Source of the DNA: JBCBKZ01 sp039026975
GTDB taxonomy: Bacteria > Bacteroidota > Bacteroidia > J057
DNA: 5,534 bases
Direction: 5' to 3'
Assembly: GCA_039026975.1 (NCBI GenBank)
Contig: JBCCLI010000426.1
Location: 1-5,534, forward strand
Below are positions 1-4,759 of this stretch, in pieces (positions within the stretch are counted from its first letter, which is position 1; each line of letters begins with the position of its first letter). The notes under the pieces were generated by a model. The model had not been told where the DNA came from. It was given only the letters and a program-made list of their open reading frames with translations, and ran no database searches. Position numbers and translations under genes: made by a program.

Positions 1-361
1 AGAGGGGGAGAGAGGGGGAGGAGCAACCACAGCATAAATAAATGAAGGTAAAATTTCTCCGGCTTCATCACTTTCCTATTAGGAGCAATTCTTCAACAAA
101 AGTATTGTTTGTTTTAAATCTTTAAAGAGTAGGCGGAAAAAGTAAACACTCTGGATGCAAATAGCCGATTAATCTAATTTATCATTTATGACTAAATAAC
201 TCATGGCATTAGTAAACATGATACTCCGCTATGGATCGAATGCTGACGCAGGTTAAACAGTGTTATTCACTATAAAACTCAATTCACCAAACAGCCAGCG
301 GTGCATTGCACACGCTCACAGTTTTAGGCAGTTCAAAGCTCGAGATAAGACAACCTGGAAC
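1..361. other. Non-coding upstream stretch, eukaryote-like
   Basis: I see no supportable gene here. The first 23 bases are a G/A-only tract, and the rest is AT-rich unique sequence that would be the upstream or 5' untranslated region of the spliced gene beginning at 362. An open frame runs in from 260 (ATG at 260) into exon 1, but its first 34 codons have no protein-like character, whereas the ATG at 362 starts directly into a signal peptide. No TATA box or initiator could be assigned with confidence. Confidence 0.5.
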
Positions 362-1564
362 ATGTGGCTGTATATAATAGCTGCCATGTATGTGAATTTT
401 GCTGTGTATCACTTGGGTGCACAGGAAGTTTATGTTTGTAATGGAGCCAGGGCTATTTTGAGCCATGTGGAGGTACAGAAGACTGCTTACAACTGTAAGT
501 TATAATTATAATTTTTTTTTGTTTTTTTTTCTTCTTATTGTCTGCCAACTTTTTTCTGCTCTGCAAAGCCTAATATTTCTCTACTCGGAGACCGAAATAT
601 ATTTTATCCATCAATCCATCCATCAAAGAAGTCTGGATTCTTTGTGCTTTTCGTAGCCCTGAGAAGATACAGCTCTTTCATTCATATGTCTATGATCTTT
701 TATTCCATCTTTTGCAGATATAAGTATGCATTAATACAAAGATAATGAATACTGCCAAGGATTTCTTTCATTTTTATTGGGGCAAAATAATTGCGTGCAA
801 CTTTACTTCATTTTCTACGTCAATTGATTTGGATTATCTAGCCATGACTGATCTCCTTGAGTTTGAGCCTTTCCAAGTCTGACTAACTGACCGCCTTAAC
901 CTAAATGGCATGTGCCTAAATGTTGGGTAGCCTAAATGACATGCGGTTAATAGTCGTGTAGCCTAACTCAAATGTGTGAACTCATCAGACAATGAAAACT
1001 GAATTTCTGACCCTTGAGAAGCTGCAACTATTTTAGTTGTAAGTTTCTGAATATAGGAATTCTGCATCAGTATATAAGGACTGAAAACTAAAGCGGAAAG
1101 ACAGATGACATGTGGTTCTGAAGAAGATTTTGAAGCATGGATTACCAAGAGAGACCCAATGGAGATGGACTCACATATTGTTTGACTGAGACTTGTTTGG
1201 CTGTGCGATGAGTGCAGTCATGGCTTCTTTATCTAATTATTAGCCAACTGAAAAATATTTATGCAATATTTGATGCAAAGGGGTCAGTTGCGTTGCCTGC
1301 GTTGCTGTCATCCCCTGATACAACACTTTTATATCTAAAGTTGAAGCTGAGCCACACATGCTGGTGAATGGTGTGAGAAGTCTGGTTGAGTGCGCGACGC
1401 TCTGTCACGCAAATGATACCTGCCAGGCTGCTGTGTACCAGGAATTCAACAAGTGCCTGCTGATTGGAGTCAGCATGGAAGAAGTTGACCTCGGTAGCGA
1501 TGGTGACGCTAAGCTCATTGATTTCAGGAAAGCTTATGCTGAGGTGAATAGCTGTCACATATAG
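362..1564 (+). CDS. Two-exon gene for small secreted PAN/Apple-like protein (eukaryotic)
   Basis: Proposed join of 362-494 and 1341-1564, giving 118 residues. Exon 1 starts MWLYIIAAMYVNFAVYHLGA, a typical secretory signal peptide with likely cleavage before QEVYVC, and ends in AACT|GTAAGT, a consensus splice donor. Exon 2 follows an AG at 1339-1340. Exon 1 ends one base into a codon and exon 2 supplies two, so the frame is kept (split codon TTT, Phe). Exon 2 has the PAN/Apple-type pattern SLVECATLC, then NDTC, then NKCLLIG, with a last Cys near the C-terminus (NSCHI) before TAG. The mature protein has six Cys, enough for three disulfides. PAN/Apple folds bind proteins or sugars in extracellular proteins; no ligand can be named here. 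The single domain is short and a further exon inside the intron is possible. The splice model is inference from signals and phase; the domain call rests on the Cys spacing. Confidence 0.5.
495..1340 (+). other. Putative spliceosomal intron of the PAN/Apple gene
   Basis: An 846-bp AT-rich interval that starts GTAAGT and ends TCTAAAG, with stops in all frames and several long T runs just after the donor (about 511-530). The pyrimidine tract before the acceptor is only moderate (ACTTTTATATCTAAAG). It holds a small CATC-type microsatellite around 606-625 and a degenerate CCTAAATG repeat at 900-938. The open frames inside it (465-656 plus, 963-1148 minus) show no recognisable protein. I see no bacterial gene, tRNA or other structured RNA in it. 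Confidence 0.45.
900..974 (+). repeat. Degenerate short tandem repeat CCTAAATG
   Basis: CCTAAATG occurs exactly at 900-907, 915-922 and 931-938, with a diverged fourth copy (CCTAACTCAAATG) from 962. Spacings are 15, 16 and 31 bases, so the period is about 15-16 bp with one unit eroded. The flanking words are partly shared as well (GGCATG after the first copy, GACATG after the third). It lies in the putative intron and has no evident function. Confidence 0.55.
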
Positions 1565-1725
1565 TCAAAAATCAAGTGATTCAAATTGAGGTTTCTAGCT
1601 GTTTTATTGAAGTCGTAAAATATAATTAATTCATCCTTATTATTTATCATTATTTATTTAATATTTATCATTTTTTTACTGTCTATTTCCCTACCCTGAA
1701 ATTTCTTGAAAACCTTTTGAGAGAT

Positions 1726-1810
1726 TCCTCAAGAACTCTTCAATAACTCCTTGAGAATTCTTAAGAACTCTTCAATAGCTATTAAAGAATTCTTTAGAAT
1801 TCTTAAACAG
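1726..1810. repeat. Cluster of direct and palindromic AT-rich repeats
   Basis: AAGAACTCTTCAATA occurs exactly twice, at 1731-1745 and 1763-1777 (32-bp offset). Interleaved are several self-complementary words such as GAATTC and TTAAGAA, and a GAATTC-TTTA-GAATTC doublet near 1788-1803. The arrangement suggests a decayed tandem array of about 32 bp that can also fold back on itself. It would sit in the 3' untranslated region or just past the spliced gene. Confidence 0.55.
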
Positions 1811-1865
1811 TCCTAGTCTTACCTTATAATAATTAATAGTTGTGAAAAATAATAAGGAATAATAG

Positions 1866-1871
1866 AATAAA
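1866..1871 (+). promoter_or_regulatory. Possible poly(A) signal AATAAA
   Basis: A canonical AATAAA hexamer about 300 bases after the TAG of the PAN/Apple gene. In AT-rich DNA such a hexamer arises often by chance, and no clear downstream GT-rich element was identified, so this is only a candidate 3' end. Confidence 0.25.
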
Positions 1872-2144
1872 GAGAAAGATAACTGCCATGAATTAAAGCT
1901 AAGATCAAACAAGTTCCTAATTATCTACCGAAGCATTTGTATTGTGGGATCTATCTTTTCCTGAGAATCAAGACCTGTTGTCTTAGTAGGTCAGGCAAGT
2001 ACAAAATAGAAAGCATTTCTCAACTGCACCTAGCTGATGTCATAATATATACACATACTTTACACATGTGCGTTACATAACGTGGATACTGTGTCTAAAG
2101 GCTGAGCGACACTAAACGTGTTTCCATTTGTCAGCCATTATCAG

Positions 2145-2250
2145 ACTCAGGGCGTATCTAGGATTTTCAGATGAATGCGTGGCTCCAACTTATAGGCTGG
2201 GGTCCAAGGGCTGCCCGAGCTACGGTGGGGTCCAGGGGCAATGGCCCAGG
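2145..2250. repeat. Relict dispersed-repeat-like segment
   Basis: The stretch begins with a CAGGGCGTATCTAGGATTTT-type word and continues into GGGGTCCA phrases: GGGGTCCAAGGGCTGCCC near 2200 and GGGGTCCAGGGGCAATGGCC near 2227. From memory, this combination resembles ends of abundant dispersed elements in genomes of marine invertebrates. No transposase, full inverted terminal repeat or target-site duplication is visible, so at most this is a decayed fragment or one end of a non-autonomous element. Confidence 0.3.
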
Positions 2251-2304
2251 AGATTTATTGATTTACACTAAGAAAGCCATGAGAGATTAAGCTGCCGTTG
2301 TAAG

Positions 2305-2447
2305 AAAGGAGAGAGGAAGGGAGGGAAAGGAGAGGGGAAGGGAGGTAAAGGAGAGAGGAAGGGAGGAAAGGAGAGAGGAAGGGAGGGAAAGGAGAGGGGA
2401 AGGGAGGGAAAGGAGAGAGGAAGGGAGGAAAGGAGAGAGGAAGGGAG
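2305..2447. repeat. GA-rich minisatellite, 20/21-bp units in a 62-bp higher-order repeat
   Basis: Seven units of the form AAAGGAGAGAGGAAGGGAGG, some with an extra leading G or T, at 2305-2324, 2325-2345, 2346-2366, 2367-2386, 2387-2407, 2408-2428 and 2429-2447. Units 2 and 5 share a GAGAGGGG variant. Units 1-3 (2305-2366) and 4-6 (2367-2428) form two 62-bp blocks that differ at a single base (T2346 versus G2408), with a partial third block after them. One strand is pure purine apart from that T. The tract is also the border between the eukaryote-like and bacterial halves, and it cuts into the DUF1772 reading frame. Confidence 0.9.
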
Positions 2448-2724
2448 CGGCTGTCGCAGCCAGGATCAGCCAAAAAGTCAGACCCGTATTCACATGTTGA
2501 AAGGTGCTTATGGCCAGGGAAATAGGGCTCCCGAAAAAGATCAGGAAGAATGCCGGGTTCAGAATTTCACGGTTGATGGATTGCATGCTTTCCATGTAGG
2601 TCAGGTCTGTAAGCTTTCTGGTTCCAGGAATGACAGAGACCATCCATGCGTAAAAGAGTCCAGCAGAAAGTCCTGTCAGTACCACTGCGAAAAAGAGGGT
2701 TACAGATTTGATTGAGATTTCCAT
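2448..2724 (-). CDS. DUF1772 (anthrone oxygenase-like) membrane protein, 3' end lost at junction
   Basis: The genuine part is about 92 residues, from the ATG at 2722-2724 to the minisatellite. Visible membrane segments are about residues 5-29 (a Ser/Gly/Ala-rich helix containing GLSAGLFYAW), 55-77 (NPAFFLIFFGSPIS) and the start of a third at 82-92 (LTFWLILAA). The GLxAGxFYAW helix, the PGTRKL segment and the NPAFF/FFGSP loop fit the DUF1772 family (PF08592), usually about 150-160 residues with four helices, so roughly the last 40% is missing. The frame happens to stay open through the minisatellite to a stop at 2287-2289, adding a Pro/Leu/Ser-rich tail that I regard as an artefact. Members include anthrone-oxidising enzymes, but most bacterial ones are uncharacterised. 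The gene lies 54 bp after the cytochrome gene on the same strand and probably shares its transcript. Confidence 0.8.
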
Positions 2725-2778
2725 GATGAGTTTATGTTTTGAGTATTAGGGCGTTTCTCCCTGATTTTTACCTATGAA

Positions 2779-3126
2779 TTATTTGTTCACAACATGGTCC
2801 AGCCATTTTTCCAAGATTTGGTATTCTTCTTCCGTAAGCTGTATATCATCTCCCTTAGGCATTCTCTTGAGAACAAATACCTGATGATGGATTTTCTTCG
2901 CGTATTTCTCCATGTTCTTCAGGGAGAATACCTTGAAGGGATTTTGCTTTTTATGGCACAGATTACACTTCTGCTGAAGTAGCGTAAAGGCCTGCTGTTT
3001 TAGGTCTATAGTTTCAGGCTCTCCCACGCTCTCTGTGGGTAATTCTGCCCAAGTGAAAGCACTGAGTAAACTATAGAGGGTGAAAAGAAGACTGAATGTG
3101 AAAAGATGGATGTGTATATTTTTCAT
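2779..3126 (-). CDS. Small exported c-type cytochrome (single heme)
   Basis: 115 residues from the ATG at 3124-3126. That start puts a clean signal peptide first: MKNIHIH, then a hydrophobic stretch to about residue 24, with likely cleavage after TWA (residue 27). A longer open frame exists back to 3246, but its extra 40 residues carry no hydrophobic or domain character. One heme attachment motif, C54-N-L-C57-H58, lies in a helix (FTLLQQKCNLCHKKQNP). Met89 in the KRMPKGDD loop is the likely distal axial ligand, and the C-terminal helix (LTEEEYQILEKWLDHVV) is typical of small mono-heme cytochromes. It should act as an electron carrier in the periplasm, soluble or membrane-tethered. No recognised partner oxidase or reductase lies in the window; the only linked gene is the DUF1772 protein 54 bp downstream. 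No strong Shine-Dalgarno sequence precedes the start, as is usual in Bacteroidota. Confidence 0.82.
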   Translation of the reverse strand: MKNIHIHLFTFSLLFTLYSLLSAFTWAELPTESVGEPETIDLKQQAFTLLQQKCNLCHKKQNPFKVFSLKNMEKYAKKIHHQVFVLKRMPKGDDIQLTEEEYQILEKWLDHVVNK

Positions 3127-3317
3127 CTTACTTCTGCATGTTTGACAGAAGTAAAGGTGGGGTAAAGGGCTCTTAATCGCTTGACCCTTTAAGCCAATGT
3201 TATGGCAGTTTGGGCCAAAAGGGTAAAAGTGGGTTCTTCCAATCAAATGGAGTTAATATTTAGTAGTGCCTTGTTACCCACAATTGATTGACTTTGAAAA
3301 AATAAACAACCCACTAT

Positions 3318-3339
3318 AGGGGTGGATTTATCCGCCCTT
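3318..3339 (+). other. Stable hairpin with TTTA loop
   Basis: AGGGGTGGA pairs with TCCGCCCTT around a TTTA loop (3327-3330), using two G-U pairs when read as plus-strand RNA. On the minus strand one G-U becomes an A-C mismatch, so the structure is better on the plus strand, although no plus-strand gene lies upstream. Only three T follow the stem, so it is a weak terminator at best. It could equally be part of the repeat-like architecture of this intergenic region. Confidence 0.35.
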
Positions 3340-3381
3340 TGAAGCGTACGGCAGCTAAAGCAGCCAGTCCATTTTTAGCTT

Positions 3382-3451
3382 TGAGCCCACCATTTAAATG
3401 GTGGGGAACAAGGGATGCTTAAATAGTCAAACCTACTAAATGGTGGGCTCA
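3382..3451. repeat. Nested inverted repeat, 70 bp, with 15-bp perfect ends
   Basis: TGAGCCCACCATTTA at 3382-3396 is exactly repeated in inverse as TAAATGGTGGGCTCA at 3437-3451. The left arm also begins a perfect 20-bp palindrome at 3386-3405 (CCCACCATTT/AAATGGTGGG). The left arm can therefore pair either with the adjacent 10-bp partner or with the distant 15-bp partner, but not both at once. No T-run follows either stem, so it is not a standard intrinsic terminator. It resembles the ends of a miniature insertion element or an extragenic palindromic repeat. No target-site duplication is obvious. Confidence 0.7.
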
Positions 3452-3574
3452 TGAGTTTCGCCAGATCCCGTTTGATCCATCAGGCCACACTCTTTTACCC
3501 AACCGGATAACGGCTTCTTTAATCTTTCTTTGTGCCTCAGCGGCTTTGCGTGATAATCCATCAAATACGTACAT
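3449..3574 (-). pseudogene. 41-codon ORF, possibly a gene remnant ending in the inverted repeat
   Basis: An open frame from the ATG at 3572-3574 to a TGA at 3449-3451 reads MYVFDGLSRKAAEAQRKIKE and on to VWPDGSNGIWRNS. The amphipathic, charged character looks protein-like, unlike random intergenic translation. The frame also stays open for about 20 codons upstream of this ATG, into the 3' end of the regulator gene on the same strand in another frame. GL, then a helix with A and EA, then P about 24 residues on, weakly recalls the N-terminal part of YifB/ComM-type Mg-chelatase-like ATPases, but that is too little to name it. The stop codon lies inside the 15-bp inverted repeat, so an older gene may have been cut there. 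It could also be a chance ORF. Confidence 0.25.
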
Positions 3575-3600
3575 CCCTACATCTGGGAATGCTATCTGGC

Positions 3601-4590
3601 TTATTGAGGATTTCGGAAGTCTAGAGGGGACTGACCGGTCCAGCGCTTAAAGGCACGACTGAAGGCGCTTTGTTCTGAGAAACCCGTCTGAAAGGCAATT
3701 TCACTTATGGTACGGGAAGTATTCCGGAGAAGATTTTTGGATAGTCGTTCCTGGGTCTGTCTGATGAGGTCCCTGAAGGTGAGTCCATTCTGTGCAAGTC
3801 TCCTTTTCAGGGTACGACTACTCATCCCTATATGCTCCCCAATCTGGTCTATGTTGGGGATGCCGCTAGGTAAGGCATCTTCTATCAAATGTTCCACATC
3901 CACAGCTATCTTAATGGCACTCACTTCTATGCCTTTGGTCTCTTCCTCTACTCTGTCCACTAAAAACTTATTAATACTGAGGTCAGCCTTGGCCGTTCTC
4001 ATGTCTAAATCAGTGGATTTATAGGTAATGTAGTTCTCCGGTTGATTAAAGAGAATAGGACAGTTAAAAGCCTTGTGGTAGTCTTCCATATCCCTTGGAG
4101 GATCATGCATAAAAGCTACCGTAAGGGGAGAAATATCCGTCTCTGTGATGGCACGTAGCACTACTACCGTGGCAGAGAAGGTAGCCTCGTTAGAAAGCCC
4201 TACCCCCCTTCTATAAGGTGGCCTGTAAAGATGAATATAAGAAAGTTCGTTCTCCCGCTTCACTTTAAATACATAGGTATTAGAGAGCAGCTTAAAGTAT
4301 CTCTCACTACGTTCAAACATTTCTCCAGTCCTGGAAATAGTCTTCCAGGATAAGCCCAGCACCCCATAGTCTTCCATTTTCATCTCTTGCCCGATACGTA
4401 CGGAGAACCCAGGCCCTAATTTCTCATCCAGCCACTCATGAAGTGCAAAAAAGGTATCAGCAGGGACTGCTTTAATTTCTGGAGATGGGTTAATAGGGAT
4501 AGAAAGGTGGGACATCTCCTCTGGCTTCATACCCTCATGTAGGGCATGGTTGATCATCTTCCGGTATAAGTTGATGGAGATGTATTTCAT
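3601..4590 (-). CDS. AraC-family transcriptional regulator with Arabinose_bd-type sensor domain
   Basis: A 329-residue DNA-binding regulator of full family length. Residues about 15-205 match the ligand-binding domain found in OruR/VirS-like AraC proteins (PF12625): the family hallmarks HDPPRDMEDYHKAFNCPILF and the following ITYKSTDLDM are present at about 160-200. The C-terminal AraC DNA-binding domain (about 240-327) has a first helix-turn-helix in DQIGEHIGMSSRTLKRRL and a second in ISEIAFQTGFSEQSAFSRAF, with the conserved closing segment KRWTGQSPLDFR. Regulators of this subgroup often sense small organic or fatty-acid-like molecules, but no ligand can be deduced here. The gene stands alone between the rplQ terminator and the cytochrome gene, so it has its own promoter in 4591-4703, where a 12-bp palindrome is present. 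Start at ATG 4588-4590; no clear Shine-Dalgarno sequence. It may control the downstream cytochrome-DUF1772 pair, which is inference from position only. Confidence 0.93.
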   Translation of the reverse strand: MKYISINLYRKMINHALHEGMKPEEMSHLSIPINPSPEIKAVPADTFFALHEWLDEKLGPGFSVRIGQEMKMEDYGVLGLSWKTISRTGEMFERSERYFKLLSNTYVFKVKRENELSYIHLYRPPYRRGVGLSNEATFSATVVVLRAITETDISPLTVAFMHDPPRDMEDYHKAFNCPILFNQPENYITYKSTDLDMRTAKADLSINKFLVDRVEEETKGIEVSAIKIAVDVEHLIEDALPSGIPNIDQIGEHIGMSSRTLKRRLAQNGLTFRDLIRQTQERLSKNLLRNTSRTISEIAFQTGFSEQSAFSRAFKRWTGQSPLDFRNPQ

Positions 4591-4631
4591 GGTAACAGGA
4601 ATTTCCCAGAAGTAGCTCCTTTATTCGAAGG

Positions 4632-4643
4632 TAGGAATTCCTA
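4632..4643. promoter_or_regulatory. 12-bp palindrome upstream of the AraC-type gene, possible operator
   Basis: TAGGAATTCCTA is a perfect palindrome 42 bp upstream of the regulator start, flanked by AAGG on one side and AGGA on the other. The short leader (113 bp between the terminator and the start codon) must hold the promoter, so a dimer-binding site here could serve autoregulation or another repressor. AraC proteins more often bind direct repeats, which speaks against self-binding. A TACCTTCG word just downstream on the minus strand is vaguely like a Bacteroidota -7 element (TAnnTTTG). Confidence 0.3.
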
Positions 4644-4703
4644 AGGAAGAATACTGATGTACCTATACAGTCAGTAGGAAAATAGTCTCTTCTGAATACG
4701 GAT

Positions 4704-4733
4704 AAAAAAAGCCCGAGGCATTTAGCTCGGGCT
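4704..4733 (-). terminator. Rho-independent terminator of the rplQ transcript
   Basis: On the minus strand the sequence AGCCCGAG, an 8-base loop (CTAAATGC), then CTCGGGCT forms an 8-bp GC-rich stem (arms 4726-4733 and 4710-4717) followed at once by a run of seven T (4704-4710). It lies 26 bp beyond the rplQ stop codon. There is no T-run on the other side, so it works in one direction only. It fits the end of a ribosomal protein operon and separates it from the regulator gene. Confidence 0.88.
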
Positions 4734-4759
4734 ATTTCTATGATTAAGGGAGGAAAAAG

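Larger units (their letters stand above)
1565..2304. other. Non-coding eukaryote-like stretch after the spliced gene
   Basis: No open frame of protein-like character on either strand. The beginning would be the 3' untranslated region of the PAN/Apple gene. It contains AT-rich words of the TTATTTATCA kind (about 1637-1675), the AAGAACTCTTCAATA repeat cluster, an AATAAA hexamer, and a dispersed-repeat-like segment from about 2145. It ends where the GA-rich minisatellite begins at 2305. Confidence 0.5.
3127..3600. other. Intergenic region with inverted repeats and an ORF remnant
   Basis: 474 bp between the AraC-type regulator and the cytochrome gene. It should contain the cytochrome promoter and the end of the regulator transcript. 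It holds a hairpin at 3318-3339, a 20-bp palindrome at 3386-3405, a 15-bp inverted repeat pair (3382-3396 and 3437-3451) and a short open frame at 3449-3574, each listed separately. I could not place a convincing Bacteroidota-type promoter (TTG then TAnnTTTG) for the cytochrome gene. Confidence 0.5.

Noticed and set aside
1..23. First bases as another copy of the same minisatellite
   Set aside because: It is G/A-only but its word (GAGAGGGGGAG) does not match the 20/21-bp unit, so common origin cannot be supported.
1259..1558. Minus-strand ORF of 99 residues opposite exon 2
   Set aside because: It is the antisense shadow of the PAN/Apple exon, and its sequence shows no domain-like pattern.
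2287..2447. Pro/Leu/Ser-rich C-terminus continuing the DUF1772 frame on the minus strand
   Set aside because: It is only the minisatellite translated in an open frame. The stop at 2287-2289 lies in eukaryote-like DNA and the family does not have such a tail.
2305..2447. CRISPR array
   Set aside because: The units are contiguous tandem copies without unique spacers.
2255..2473. Minus-strand ORF of 72 residues over the minisatellite
   Set aside because: Low-complexity Pro/Ser/Leu translation of the same repeat in a second frame, without independent signal.
2494..2715. Plus-strand ORF opposite the DUF1772 gene
   Set aside because: Antisense shadow of a gene with recognisable membrane segments.
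3127..3246. N-terminal extension of the cytochrome to the ATG at 3246
   Set aside because: It would bury the signal peptide 40 residues inside the protein. The internal Met at 3124-3126 gives a normal exported cytochrome.
3386..3405. 20-bp palindrome as an intrinsic terminator of the regulator gene
   Set aside because: No T-run follows it on either strand, and it lies almost 200 bp beyond the stop codon.
3707..4024. Plus-strand ORF of 105 residues within the regulator
   Set aside because: Antisense to the well-defined AraC-family gene; no supported family.
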